Source: Streptomyces sp. Z26 (GTDB lineage: Bacteria; Actinomycetota; Actinomycetes; Streptomycetales; Streptomycetaceae). Taken from it: a stretch of 64,000 nucleotides of DNA. The translations under genes were made by a program, and so were the position numbers. Of this stretch, positions 8,501-17,264 are shown in pieces. The number at the start of each line of letters is the position of its first letter. Position 1 is the stretch's first letter. Under the pieces are notes generated by a model. It did not search any database. It was given only the letters and a program-made list of their open reading frames with translations, and was not told where the DNA came from. Location: the NCBI RefSeq assembly GCF_003665095.1, contig NZ_RCHV01000002.1, forward strand, positions 744,001 through 808,000. Direction: 5' to 3'.

Positions 8501-9523
8501 ATGAGCAAGGACAACCCGCCAGGGCTCGACCTGGAGCGCCTCGCCGCCCATCTGGGCCGCGAACGGCCGGACCTCGCGCGCGGCCCGCTCACCGCCGAGG
8601 TGATCCAGGGCGGCCGCTCCAACCTCACGTACCGCGTGAGCGACGGCCACTCCACGTGGGTCCTGCGCCGCCCGCCCCTGGGCCACGTCCTGGCCACGGC
8701 GCACGACATGGGGCGCGAGCACCGCGTGATCAGCGCGCTGCACGGCACACCCGTACCGGTGCCGGAGACGCTGCTGCTCTGCGCCGACGAGGAGGTGCTG
8801 GGCGCGCCGTTCTACGTGATGGAGCACGTCGAGGGCACCCCGTACCGCACCGCCGAGGAGCTGTCGGCGCTCGGCCCGGAGCGTACGCGCGAGCTGCTGT
8901 TCACCCTCACCGACACGCTCGTCGCCCTGCACTCCCTCGACCCGGCGGCGGTCGGGCTCGCGGACTTCGGGCGGCCCGAGGGCTTCCTGGAGCGGCAACT
9001 GCGGCGCTGGGGCAAGCAGTTGGACGCCTCGCGCAGCCGGGACCTGCCGCACGTCGACGAACTGCACGCCGCGCTGGGCGCGTCGCTGCCGGAGTCGCCC
9101 CGCCCCACCGTCGTGCACGGCGACTTCCGGCTGGACAACGTGCTGGCGCGCGCCGACGGCCGGATCACGGCGGTGCTCGACTGGGAGATGTCCACGCTGG
9201 GCGACCCGTTGACCGACCTCGGTCTGCTGGTGATGTACAGCGACCAGCGCGAGCTGCCGGACTCGCTGATCTCCAGCGCCCGTTCCGCGCCCGGCCACCC
9301 GTCGCCGCGCGAGCTGGTGGAGCGGTACGCGGAGGTGTCGGGGCGCGACGTCTCCCGCGTCAACTGGTACACGGCGTTCGCCTACTTCAAGCTCGCCGTC
9401 ATCGCCGAGGGCATCCACTACCGCTACACCCTCGGCCAGACCGTCGGCCGCGGCTTCGACCGCATCGGCGCACTCGTACCCGCCCTGATCGACCACGGAC
9501 TCACCACCCTTCAGGAGGGCTAG
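8501..9523 (+). CDS. APH-family phosphotransferase of the ACAD10/11 kinase type
   Basis: An aminoglycoside-phosphotransferase-fold kinase (340 aa). The ATP/substrate sites are intact: VIQGGRSNLTYRV (P-loop-like, about residue 29), catalytic loop HGDFRLDNVL (about 206) and the metal Asp in VLDWEMSTLGDPLTDL (about 227). This version matches the kinase half of animal ACAD10/ACAD11 and LvaA-like bacterial proteins, which phosphorylate 4-hydroxyacyl-CoA rather than antibiotics. The following acyl-CoA dehydrogenase starts six bases after this stop and supplies the other half. ATG 8501 is chosen over upstream in-frame starts because of GGAGGAGG about eleven bases upstream and the position of the P-loop. 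It is probably repressed from the operator at 8435. The substrate is inferred. Confidence 0.85.
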   Translation: MSKDNPPGLDLERLAAHLGRERPDLARGPLTAEVIQGGRSNLTYRVSDGHSTWVLRRPPLGHVLATAHDMGREHRVISALHGTPVPVPETLLLCADEEVLGAPFYVMEHVEGTPYRTAEELSALGPERTRELLFTLTDTLVALHSLDPAAVGLADFGRPEGFLERQLRRWGKQLDASRSRDLPHVDELHAALGASLPESPRPTVVHGDFRLDNVLARADGRITAVLDWEMSTLGDPLTDLGLLVMYSDQRELPDSLISSARSAPGHPSPRELVERYAEVSGRDVSRVNWYTAFAYFKLAVIAEGIHYRYTLGQTVGRGFDRIGALVPALIDHGLTTLQEG

Positions 9524-9529
9524 GCCCAC

Positions 9530-10744
9530 ATGGACTTCGCATACGACGCCCGTACGGAGGAGCTGCGCCGCCAGCTGCTCGCCTTCATGGACGAGCACGT
9601 CCACCCCGCCGAGCCGGTCGCCGCCGAGCAGCGCGCCGCGCTCGAATCGCCGTGGGACACCCCTCAGGTGGTGGAGGACCTCAAGGCGGAGGCCCGCAAG
9701 CACGGTCTGTGGAACCTCTTCCTGCCCGACCGCACGTACGGCGCCGGGCTGACCAACCTCCAGTACGCGCCGTTGGCCGAGATCACCGGCCGCTGCCCGC
9801 AGCTGGCGCCCCCGGCGCTCAACTGCGCCGCCCCGGACACCGGGAACATGGAGGTGCTGGCGGAGTTCGGGGACCCCGAGCAGCGGCGGCAGTGGTTGGA
9901 GCCGCTGCTCAACGGCGAGATCCGGTCGGCGTTCGCGATGACGGAGCCGGAGGTGGCGTCCTCGGACGCGACGAACGTCGAGACCCGTATCCGCCGGGAC
10001 GGCGACAGCTACGTCATCAGCGGCCGCAAGTGGTACATCTCCGGCGCGATGAACCCGAACTGCAAGATCTTCATCGTCATGGGCAAGACCGACCCCGACC
10101 ACCCCGACGCGCGCCGCCAGCAGTCGATGATCCTGGTGCCCCGTGACGCCCCGGGCGTCGAGGTGCGCCGGGCGATGCGGGTGTACGGCTACGAGGACCA
10201 CTGGCACGGCGGCCACGCCGAGGTGGTCTTCCACGACGTGCGCGTCCCCGCCCGCAACCTCATCGGCGAGGAGGGCGGCGGCTTCGCCATCGCGCAGGCC
10301 CGGTTGGGCCCCGGCCGCATCCACCACTGCATGCGGTTGATCGGCATGGCCGAGCGCGGCATCGAGCTGATGTGCCGCCGGGCGGTGTCGCGTACGGCGT
10401 TCGGCAAGCAACTCGCGGAGCAGGGCGTCGTACGGGAGTGGATCGCGGACGCGCGCGTGCAGGTGGAGCAGTTGCGGCTGCTCGTGCTCAAGACGGCCTG
10501 GCTGATGGACACCGGCGGGAACCGGGCGGCGCACACCGAGATCCAGGCCATCAAGATCGCGACGCCGCGGGCGGTCGTCGGCATCCTGGACCGCGCGGTG
10601 CAGCTGCACGGGGCGGGCGGCGTCAGCCAGGACTTCCCGCTCGCGGAGCTGTGGGCGGGCGCGCGGACGCTCCAGTTGGCCGACGGACCCGACGAGGTCC
10701 ACCAACGCTCCCTGGCGCGGCGGGAGCTGAAGCGGTACGAGTGA
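9530..10744 (+). CDS. Acyl-CoA dehydrogenase of the ACAD10/11 type
   Basis: A 404-residue FAD-dependent acyl-CoA dehydrogenase family protein. FAMTEPEVASSDATN (about residue 141) is the FAD loop and HGAGGVSQDFPLAELWAGAR (about 360) the C-terminal FAD motif. Where most family members have a catalytic Glu in an EGTxEI loop, this one reads LADGPDEVHQ, with Asp in place of Glu, as in the ACAD10/11 branch. In that branch the enzyme acts with the kinase to move or remove the 4-hydroxyl through a phosphorylated intermediate. The GGAGG ribosome site lies inside the end of the kinase gene and the gap is six bases, so the two are one operon. A hairpin terminator follows at 10763. Confidence 0.9.
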   Translation: MDFAYDARTEELRRQLLAFMDEHVHPAEPVAAEQRAALESPWDTPQVVEDLKAEARKHGLWNLFLPDRTYGAGLTNLQYAPLAEITGRCPQLAPPALNCAAPDTGNMEVLAEFGDPEQRRQWLEPLLNGEIRSAFAMTEPEVASSDATNVETRIRRDGDSYVISGRKWYISGAMNPNCKIFIVMGKTDPDHPDARRQQSMILVPRDAPGVEVRRAMRVYGYEDHWHGGHAEVVFHDVRVPARNLIGEEGGGFAIAQARLGPGRIHHCMRLIGMAERGIELMCRRAVSRTAFGKQLAEQGVVREWIADARVQVEQLRLLVLKTAWLMDTGGNRAAHTEIQAIKIATPRAVVGILDRAVQLHGAGGVSQDFPLAELWAGARTLQLADGPDEVHQRSLARRELKRYE

Positions 10745-10762
10745 CGGTGGACGGCTGCCCGT

Positions 10763-10799
10763 CCGCGCCGCCCGCGCCGTTCCCGGCCGGGCGGCGCGG
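10763..10799 (+). terminator. Hairpin terminator of the kinase/ACAD operon
   Basis: A 12-bp perfect stem (10763-10774 with 10788-10799) with a 13-base loop, 18 bases after the ACAD stop. Confidence 0.65.
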
Positions 10800-10852
10800 G
10801 CGGGCGCCCCCGCACGGACCGACGCACCCTCCCGCCACGAAGGGCTCCCCCG

Positions 10853-12478
10853 ATGCGAAGACTCCGCGCCTGCTCGGCGGCGCTGGCCGCCGCGCTGCTG
10901 CTCGGCCTGCCGGCCGCCGCGACGGCCGACAGCACGGCCCCCGCCGACCCGTCAGCCGCCTCCGACACCCGCGCCGACGCCCGTACCGACAACGTTGCCA
11001 GCGCGGCCCCCGTACGGACCGGCACCGCCGCCGACCTGGACTACACGACGGCCGAGGCGGGCAACCCGCTCGTCGACGGCTGGTACGCCGACCCGGACCT
11101 GGCCCGCTACGGCGACACGTACTGGATGTACCCCACGACGTCCCGCCCGTACGACGAGCAGACCTACCTGGACGCCTTCTCCTCCACCGACCTGGTGCAC
11201 TGGACGAAGCACGCGAAGGTCCTCGACATCGCGGACGTCCCGTGGGCGAAGCGCGCCCTGTGGGCACCGGCACCCGTCGAGCGCGACGGCAGGTACTACC
11301 TCTACTTCGGCGCCAACGACATCCAGGACGACTCCGAGGTCGGCGGCATCGGCGTGGCCGTCGCGGACCGGCCCGAGGGACCGTACGAGGACGCGCTCGG
11401 CGAACCGCTCATCGGCGCCTTCCACAACGGCGCGCAACCCATCGACCAGGACGTCTTCATCGACGACGACGGCCAGGCGTACCTGTACTACGGCGGGCAC
11501 GGCCACGCGAACGTCGTGAAGCTCAACGACGACATGACCAGCCTCGGCACGTTCGAGGACGGCACCACGTTCAGGGAGATCACCCCGGAGAACTACACCG
11601 AGGGCTCCCTGATGTTCCAGCGGGACGGCACGTACTACCTGATGTGGTCCGAGGGCGGCTGGACCGGCCCGGACTACTCGGTCTCCTACGCCACCGCGGA
11701 CTCCCCCACCGGCCCCTTCCGCAAGGTCGGCCGCGTACTGGAGCAGGACCCGTCCGTCGCGCGCGGCTCCGGCCACAACTCGGTGGTCAACGTGCCCGGT
11801 ACGGACATCTGGTACCTCTTCTACCACCGCCGCCCGCTCAGCGAGACCGACGGCAACCACCGCGCTCTCGCGTACGAACGCATGGAGTTCACCGACGACG
11901 GCGCCATCCGGCCCGTCACCATGAAGGTGCGGGACAACTTCGACGACGGCAACACCGTCGGCTGGAAGCCGCACGGCGACGCCGCGTGGAACGCCGAGGG
12001 CGACGTCCTCACCGGCACCTCCGCGTCCGCCGGGCTGACGCTCCAGGACACGGACTTCGCGGACCTCGCGTACGAGGGCGACGTCACCCTCGCGCAGGAG
12101 GGCGCCGAAGCGGGCCTGGTGTTCCGTACCGGCGACGGCGGCAGCGGGCCCGACGGCTTCCGGGGCTACTCCGCGACGCTCACCACCGACGCCGTGACCC
12201 TCTCCGCGTCCGACGCGGACGGGCGCACCACCCTCGCCACCGCGCCCCTGGACGTGGCCGCCGGGGAACGGCACCGGGTGCGCGTCGAGGCCGTCGGCAC
12301 GGACCTCCGGGTGTACGTGGACGACCTGGCCGAGCCGGTGGTCAGCGTCACCGACGACGCCCACACCACGGGCGGCGACGGCGTACGGGTCGGCGCCGGG
12401 GACGGCACGGACCCGGACCGCCCGCTCGCCGCGTTCGACGACCTGGCCGTCGAACCCCTCGGCGCCGGGCGGCATTGA
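10853..12478 (+). CDS. Secreted glycoside hydrolase family 43-like enzyme with C-terminal beta-sandwich domain
   Basis: A 541-residue exported protein. Residues 1-25 are a signal peptide (MRRLRAC, Leu/Ala core, AAATA cleavage region). A five-bladed GH43-type propeller follows (about 60-355) with the catalytic triad positions visible: Asp in YADPDLARYGD (base), Asp in DQDVFIDDDG (pKa modulator) and Glu in YTEGSLMFQRDG (acid). Residues about 365-535 form a concanavalin-like/DUF1080-type module (DNFDDGNTVGWKPHGDAAW...) often attached to GH43 enzymes. The expected activity is on arabinan or xylan side chains, either as alpha-L-arabinofuranosidase or beta-xylosidase. This matches the GH127 gene at the left edge. 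It is monocistronic, followed by a strong hairpin. Confidence 0.85.
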   Translation: MRRLRACSAALAAALLLGLPAAATADSTAPADPSAASDTRADARTDNVASAAPVRTGTAADLDYTTAEAGNPLVDGWYADPDLARYGDTYWMYPTTSRPYDEQTYLDAFSSTDLVHWTKHAKVLDIADVPWAKRALWAPAPVERDGRYYLYFGANDIQDDSEVGGIGVAVADRPEGPYEDALGEPLIGAFHNGAQPIDQDVFIDDDGQAYLYYGGHGHANVVKLNDDMTSLGTFEDGTTFREITPENYTEGSLMFQRDGTYYLMWSEGGWTGPDYSVSYATADSPTGPFRKVGRVLEQDPSVARGSGHNSVVNVPGTDIWYLFYHRRPLSETDGNHRALAYERMEFTDDGAIRPVTMKVRDNFDDGNTVGWKPHGDAAWNAEGDVLTGTSASAGLTLQDTDFADLAYEGDVTLAQEGAEAGLVFRTGDGGSGPDGFRGYSATLTTDAVTLSASDADGRTTLATAPLDVAAGERHRVRVEAVGTDLRVYVDDLAEPVVSVTDDAHTTGGDGVRVGAGDGTDPDRPLAAFDDLAVEPLGAGRH

Positions 12479-12490
12479 GCGGACACGCCT

Positions 12491-12518
12491 CCGGCCCGTG
12501 GCGCGTGCCACGGGCCGG
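12491..12518 (+). terminator. Hairpin terminator after the GH43 gene
   Basis: A perfect 12-bp stem (12491-12502 with 12507-12518) with loop GCGT, 12 bases after the stop codon. Confidence 0.8.
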
Positions 12519-12554
12519 ACCGTCGTGTCCGTGCGCCCCCTACGACCGGGGCGC

Positions 12555-12719
12555 CTACCAGCGGTACCAGCGGCCGCCCGTACGCCCCTTCGGCCGGATG
12601 AAGAACCCGGCCAGCCAGAGGACGAGGACGAGGACCGCGATCAGCCACAGGGCCTTCAGTGCGAAACCCGCGCCGAAGAGCACCAGGGCGAGCAGCAGAA
12701 CGAGCAACAGGGGAACCAT
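12555..12719 (-). CDS. Small hydrophobic membrane protein (54 aa)
   Basis: Almost the whole protein is two hydrophobic helices (residues 2-20 and 23-42), closed by a basic tail IRPKGRTGGRWYRW. Such short hydrophobic proteins are common in streptomycetes and have no defined role. ATG 12719 is preceded by GGAGGTCGGTAAAC, an excellent ribosome site, which supports translation although the gene is short. It lies divergent from the stressosome operon, so a shared stress-responsive control region (12720-13009) is possible but not shown. Confidence 0.75.
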   Translation of the reverse strand: MVPLLLVLLLALVLFGAGFALKALWLIAVLVLVLWLAGFFIRPKGRTGGRWYRW

Positions 12720-12883
12720 GTTTACCGACCTCCGCGCCGTCGAGTGCCCCCGCAGCGCGCGACCAGTCCCCCAGCGGCCGGGAAATCGGCAGGAGTTGTC
12801 CGGCCCGTAGCGGGCACACGACCGCCTGTACGCGGGCGCCGCCGCGCGCGCGAGCCCGTCCGCCCTTGCCCGCGTACGGCGCT

Positions 12884-12889
12884 GGGTAC
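12884..12889 (+). promoter_or_regulatory. GGGTAC hexamer, possible sigma-B-type -10 element before the stressosome operon
   Basis: GGGTAC resembles the -10 element read by SigB/SigH-type sigma factors of streptomycetes and lies 121 bases before the rsbR start. A clear GTTT-like -35 at the usual 14-16 base distance was looked for and not found, so this is weak. Confidence 0.3.
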
Positions 12890-13009
12890 GATCGGCTCCG
12901 GTGACCGTCGCAGGTGGCGGCCACGGAACAGGGGCGAGACAGGTGCGGCACGAGCAGGCGGCGCGAAAGAGCTGCGTGGGGCCCACGGAGCGACACGGAA
13001 GGTGCATCC

Positions 13010-13882
13010 ATGAACCGCAGTGAGGCCAGCGCGCGCTCCATCCTGACGGGGGTGTTGGAGCGGCAGCAGACGGCCATCGCCGAACGCTGGGTGCAGGTGC
13101 AGATGGAGCGCGGCGAGGTCGGCGGCGGGCTCGCGGAGGACGAGCTGCGCGAGGAGGCGGACGCGCTGGTGGCCGCGCTCAGCTCCGGCCTGGCCGGCGA
13201 CCTGCCCGTGGAGCGGGTGGTCGCGCAGCACCGCCAGCTCCACGACGCGGTGACCGACCTGTCGATGCGCAGGGCACGCGCGGGCACCTCGCCCACGGCC
13301 ACGTCGCTGGCGGTGCTGTCGCTGAAGGAGGCCCTGCTCGCGTGCGTGGCCGAGGAGTCCCTCGACACCCGCGGCTCCCTCGCCGTCGCACGGGTCGTGA
13401 ACCGGCTGGTGGACGCCGCGGGGGCGCTGTCCTTCGAGACGTACGTCGAGGGCCGCGAGGAGATCATCCGCAGACAGAACCGGCAGCTCATGGAGCTGTC
13501 GACGCCCGTCGTCCAACTGTGGCGGGAGATCCTCGCCGTACCCCTCATCGGCAACCTGGACACCGCCCGCAGCCAGGTCGTCATGGAGAACCTGCTGGAG
13601 GCGATCCAGGAGCACGAGGCCGCCGTCGCGATCATCGACATCACCGGCGTGCCGACCGTGGACACCTCCGTCGCGCAGCACCTGATGCAGACGGTGAAGG
13701 CCGTACGCCTGATGGGCGCCGACTGCGTGATCAGCGGCATCCGGCCCGGGATCGCGCAGACCATCGTCCAGCTGGGCATCGACCTGTCGGGCATCCAGAC
13801 GCGCGCCACGCTGGCCGACGCGCTGGAGACCGCGATGGGCCTCACCGGCCAGCGCGCGCCGTACGCCCCGGAGCACCCGTGA
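13010..13882 (+). CDS. rsbR: RsbR-type stressosome scaffold/sensor protein
   Basis: 290 residues in two parts. An N-terminal all-helical, globin-like RsbR sensor domain (about 1-150) is followed by a C-terminal STAS domain (about 165-280) with IIDITGVPTVDTSVAQHLM. The Thr in VDTS is the position that the RsbT kinase phosphorylates in RsbR proteins. These proteins build the stressosome core with RsbS. ATG 13010 has GGAAGGTG seven to fourteen bases upstream and fits the domain start better than the earlier in-frame ATG at 12914. The stop overlaps the next gene's GTG by four bases. It is first gene of the five-gene operon. Confidence 0.88.
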   Translation: MNRSEASARSILTGVLERQQTAIAERWVQVQMERGEVGGGLAEDELREEADALVAALSSGLAGDLPVERVVAQHRQLHDAVTDLSMRRARAGTSPTATSLAVLSLKEALLACVAEESLDTRGSLAVARVVNRLVDAAGALSFETYVEGREEIIRRQNRQLMELSTPVVQLWREILAVPLIGNLDTARSQVVMENLLEAIQEHEAAVAIIDITGVPTVDTSVAQHLMQTVKAVRLMGADCVISGIRPGIAQTIVQLGIDLSGIQTRATLADALETAMGLTGQRAPYAPEHP

Positions 13883-14295
13883 GCCCGTACCGCGAGGGCG
13901 CGCGCGCCCGTGTCTCGACGGTGCCGATCCTGCGGCTCGGGGACGTGCTCGTCACCGGCCTCCTCGGCGAGCTGGACGACTCCTCCGCGCTGGCGCTCGC
14001 CGAGGAGCTGACGGCGCGCATCGCGCAGGACGGGGCGCGCGGCGTCCTGCTGGACATCTCGCGGGTGGACATCATCGACTCGTTCGTGGCGCGCGCGCTG
14101 ATGGAGCTGAGCACCATGGCCCAGCTCCTCGGCGCACGCGTCATCGTCGCGGGCATGCGCCCGCCGGTCGCCATCACCCTGGTGGAACTCGGCATCGAAC
14201 TCACGGGAGTGGAGACCGCGTTGAACGCCGAAGAGGGCATGGCCTCGCTCGGGTGGCGGCAGTCCGACGCGCTCCCCGCGGAGCCGCGGGCGTGA
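13879..14295 (+). CDS. rsbS: RsbS-type single-STAS stressosome protein
   Basis: 138 residues; after a short tail of about 15 residues it is one STAS domain. PILRLGDVLVTGLLGELDD opens the domain and DIIDSFVARALMEL carries the Ser expected to be the RsbT phosphorylation site. RsbS forms the stressosome core with RsbR and holds RsbT until phosphorylated. GTG start in a GTGA overlap with rsbR; the stop overlaps rsbT in the same way, implying fixed stoichiometry by coupled translation. Confidence 0.88.
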   Translation: MSPYREGARARVSTVPILRLGDVLVTGLLGELDDSSALALAEELTARIAQDGARGVLLDISRVDIIDSFVARALMELSTMAQLLGARVIVAGMRPPVAITLVELGIELTGVETALNAEEGMASLGWRQSDALPAEPRA

Positions 14296-14765
14296 CGCAC
14301 CCCGGAGAGGAAGCACACCACGGCGGGGAGTCCGCCGACGCCGGGTGGGCCCTGGAGACGTCGGAGGCGGCCCGCAGCTACCCCGTACGCACGGAGGCGG
14401 ACCTGCTGACCGTACGGCACGCGGTGCGCGACGCCACCGAGGAGCTGGGCTTCAGCCTGGTCGACCAGACGCGCGTGGTGACGGCCGCCAGCGAACTGGT
14501 CCGCAACGCCTACGTGCACGGCGGCGGCGGCACGCTCTTCATCGACCCGCTGCGCCAGGCGCGGGGCGTGGGCATCCGGCTGGTCGTCACCGACGAGGGG
14601 CCGGGCATCGAGGACGCGCGGCAGGCCATCGTGGACGGCTTCACCACGGGCAGCGGGCTCGGGCACGGGCTGGGCGGCGCGCGGCGCCTGATGCACACCT
14701 TCGAGGTCCACAGCGTGCCCGGGAAGGGCACGATGGTGACCGCCGTGCGCTGGACCGACCGTTGA
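14292..14765 (+). CDS. rsbT: RsbT-type switch kinase
   Basis: 157 residues, a GHKL-fold Ser/Thr kinase: N box ELVRNAYVHGGG (about residue 72), G1 box DEGPGIED (about 101), G2 segment GSGLGHGLGGARRL (about 120). It should phosphorylate the STAS proteins and, on release, activate a downstream PP2C-type phosphatase. The N-terminal 30 residues are a poorly conserved extension. GTG start in a GTGA overlap with rsbS. Its stop overlaps a TTG start of the next gene. Confidence 0.88.
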   Translation: MTHPGEEAHHGGESADAGWALETSEAARSYPVRTEADLLTVRHAVRDATEELGFSLVDQTRVVTAASELVRNAYVHGGGGTLFIDPLRQARGVGIRLVVTDEGPGIEDARQAIVDGFTTGSGLGHGLGGARRLMHTFEVHSVPGKGTMVTAVRWTDR

Positions 14766-15913
14766 GCGGGGCGTGGGACGGCGCGAGCGGAGGGGCGGAC
14801 CGGGCGTCGGGTACGGGGCCGGGGTCCGGTACGGGCCCGGGGCCTCGTACGGGGCACGACGCGGGCCCCGGCGCGGACGGCCGCCCCGGGGGCGCGTACG
14901 GCGTGCCGCACGCCGCGCACCCGCCGCTGCGCACCCGGCAGGTCCGCATCGACCACCACAGCGCCGTGCACGTCGCGGCCACGTACGCGCGCGAGATGGG
15001 CGCGGAGTACGGCCTGACGGGGTCGCTGCCCGACCGGGCGGCGGCCCTCGCGAGCGAGCTGGCCGGCAACATCGAGAAGCACGCCACGAACGGCAGCGTC
15101 TTCCTCCAGCCGCTGCCCCCGCCCGCCCTCGGCCTGGAGATCGCCGCCGCGGACCGCGGGCCCGGCATGGCCGACGTACGGCGCTGCCTCACCGACGGGT
15201 ACACCACCTCCGGCACCCTCGGCAGCGGTCTGGGCGCGGTCAAGCGCATCGCGACCCGCCTGCACATCCGCTCCGACGTGCCGGAGGGCACGGTGATCGC
15301 CGCGCGGATGACCGCGGACGGGCGTCCGTCCGACGCCGGTACGGGCGCGGTGTGCCTGCCCGCCCCGGGCGAGGAGGCGTACGGCGACGGCTGCGCGTTC
15401 CACCTCGACGCGGAACGCGGACTGCGTACGGCCGTGGTGATCGACGGCCTCGGGCACGGCGAGGCCGCCGCGAAGGCGACGGAGCGGGCGCTGCGCACCT
15501 TCCACGACCACGCGGACGAGCCGCCCGCGGCCGTCCTGCAACGGATGCACACGGCGCTGCGGACCACCAGGGGCGCGGCGGTGGGCCTCCTGCGGGTGGG
15601 GCCGGGGCGCGCCGAGTTCTGCGGCGTCGGCAACATCCGGCTGTGCGTGCTGTCGGGCGAGGAGCTGCGGCAGTTCGACGGGCGCCCCGGCATCGTCGGC
15701 TGGAACCTGCCGACGATGCACACCCGCGACGTCGCCCTCACCCAGGGGGAGTGCGCCGTCCTGTTCTCCGACGGGATCGAGTCCCGCTGGACCCGCACCC
15801 GTTCGCCGTACCTGACGCGGCTCCCGGCGGAGCTGCTCCCGGCCGCGCTCGTCCAGCGGCACCGCCGTGAGCGGGACGACGCCACCGTGGTGACCGTGGC
15901 GGGGACGGCATGA
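14762..15913 (+). CDS. GHKL ATPase fused to an RsbX/SpoIIE-type phosphatase
   Basis: 383 residues. A Gly/Thr/Pro-rich tail (about 1-60) is followed by a GHKL domain with ELAGNIEKHA (N box), DRGPGMADV (G1) and TSGTLGSGLGAVKR (G2), then a PP2C-like phosphatase with VVIDGLGHGEAA, VLFSDGIES and RDDATVVTV carrying the metal-binding Asp residues. This joins kinase and antagonist phosphatase in one chain, which fits an RsbX-like function resetting the stressosome. The start is taken as TTG at 14762 because it gives the same 4-base overlap as the other junctions and no ATG lies before the first domain. A later GTG is possible, so the low-complexity tail is uncertain. Confidence 0.8.
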   Translation: MSGAWDGASGGADRASGTGPGSGTGPGPRTGHDAGPGADGRPGGAYGVPHAAHPPLRTRQVRIDHHSAVHVAATYAREMGAEYGLTGSLPDRAAALASELAGNIEKHATNGSVFLQPLPPPALGLEIAAADRGPGMADVRRCLTDGYTTSGTLGSGLGAVKRIATRLHIRSDVPEGTVIAARMTADGRPSDAGTGAVCLPAPGEEAYGDGCAFHLDAERGLRTAVVIDGLGHGEAAAKATERALRTFHDHADEPPAAVLQRMHTALRTTRGAAVGLLRVGPGRAEFCGVGNIRLCVLSGEELRQFDGRPGIVGWNLPTMHTRDVALTQGECAVLFSDGIESRWTRTRSPYLTRLPAELLPAALVQRHRRERDDATVVTVAGTA

Positions 15914-17211
15914 GCGGGTACGACGCCCGGACGGGCAGCCTGGCCGAACTGCGCGACGCCGTACGGCGGGTGGCCGACGCGCACCAACTGCCGCTGCGGA
16001 CGCGGGCCCGGCTCACCACGTCCGTCGCGATGCTCGCCCGCGCCCGGATGGCCGACGGCGGCACGGTGGAACTGCGCGCGCGGCGCGAACCGGAGGCCCT
16101 GGAGGTGACCCTCGCGGCGCCGTGCGCCGGGGACGCGGACGGGAGCGCCGACGCGGACGCGCCGGACCCGGCGGGGGTACGGGACGTGCCGGACGCGGCC
16201 GAACTGCCGCTGCCCGCGCGGGTCGGTGACGACGGCGAGGTGCTCTGGCGCATAACGGTCCCCGCGGCAGCGGCATCCGCGTCACCGGCCCCCGTGTCCG
16301 GCGACGACGCCGTCGGAGGCACGGACGCACCGCCCGACGAGCCGCCCGCCGAGGCGGAACTGCGCGCGACACTCGCGGAGTTGGACACGTTGCGGGCCGC
16401 CCACCGGCGGCTCAACGACGAGTTGGCGGCGACCAACAGCGGAGTCCTCGCGCTTTACGTGCAGCTGGAGGAGCGCGACGAGCAACTGCGGCGCGCGCAC
16501 GGCAAGATGCTCCGGGAGCTGGAGGACGCCCTGCGTCCCCCGCCCCTGCACGTACCGGGTCTGGAGCTGGCCGTGCACTACGCGCCCGCCGAGCCCGACG
16601 CGCCCACCGGCGGCGACCTCTACGACTGGTTCACGCTGCCCGACGGCACGGTGCACATCACCGTCGTGGACGCCCTCGGCCACGGCGTGAAGAGCACCCG
16701 CAGCGCGATGAACGTCACGCACGCCGTACGGACGCTCGCGCTGGAGGGGCACCGGCCGGAGGACATCGTGCGGCGCGCCGACGAGATCCTGAACGGCATC
16801 GACCCCGACCTGATGGCGACCGTCCTGCTGGTACGGCTGGACCCGGCCACGGGCGACGTGCGGCTCGCCAACGGCAGCCACCCGCCCGTGCTCGTCGTCC
16901 GCCGGGACGGCGACGCCGCGTACCTGGAGGCACCCGGACGCGGCATCGGCTTCCCGTACCCCGGCAGCGAGAAGGTCGTCAGCACCCGGCTCGACCCCGG
17001 CGACCTGCTGGTCGCCTACACCGACGGGCTCACCGAGAGCCACCGCGACCCGTTGGAGGGCGAGCGGCGGCTGCACGAGGCGGCCCGGCGGGAGCGCGGC
17101 CGTCCGACGGCCGAACTGCCGGGCAGGCTGGCCGAGTTGATGCACACGGAGGTCCTGCACCACGACGACACGCTGGCGCTGGCGGTACGGCTCGACGCGG
17201 GCACGCCGTAG
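15910..17211 (+). CDS. SpoIIE/RsbU-type PP2C phosphatase with coiled-coil linker
   Basis: 433 residues. A divergent N-terminal domain (about 1-120) and an Ala/Asp/Pro-rich linker lead into a coiled coil (about 155-215, ELRATLAELDTLRAAHRRLN... ALYVQLEERDEQLRRAH) and then a PP2C domain with GGDLYDWF, VVDALGHGVKS, AYTDGLTES and HHDDTLALAV, all metal-binding Asp present. It is the likely output enzyme activated by the released RsbT, dephosphorylating an RsbV-like anti-anti-sigma factor. ATGA overlap with the preceding gene. No sigma factor, RsbV or RsbW is encoded nearby, so the target must be elsewhere. Confidence 0.87.
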   Translation: MSGYDARTGSLAELRDAVRRVADAHQLPLRTRARLTTSVAMLARARMADGGTVELRARREPEALEVTLAAPCAGDADGSADADAPDPAGVRDVPDAAELPLPARVGDDGEVLWRITVPAAAASASPAPVSGDDAVGGTDAPPDEPPAEAELRATLAELDTLRAAHRRLNDELAATNSGVLALYVQLEERDEQLRRAHGKMLRELEDALRPPPLHVPGLELAVHYAPAEPDAPTGGDLYDWFTLPDGTVHITVVDALGHGVKSTRSAMNVTHAVRTLALEGHRPEDIVRRADEILNGIDPDLMATVLLVRLDPATGDVRLANGSHPPVLVVRRDGDAAYLEAPGRGIGFPYPGSEKVVSTRLDPGDLLVAYTDGLTESHRDPLEGERRLHEAARRERGRPTAELPGRLAELMHTEVLHHDDTLALAVRLDAGTP

Positions 17212-17264
17212 CGACCGGGACGACGCCGGGCAGGACCGGGCGGTGCGGTACGCGGCGGGCCGGT

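Noticed and set aside
8501..9523. The kinase gene as an aminoglycoside-resistance gene
   Set aside because: It is coupled to an acyl-CoA dehydrogenase and has the ACAD10/11-type catalytic surroundings.
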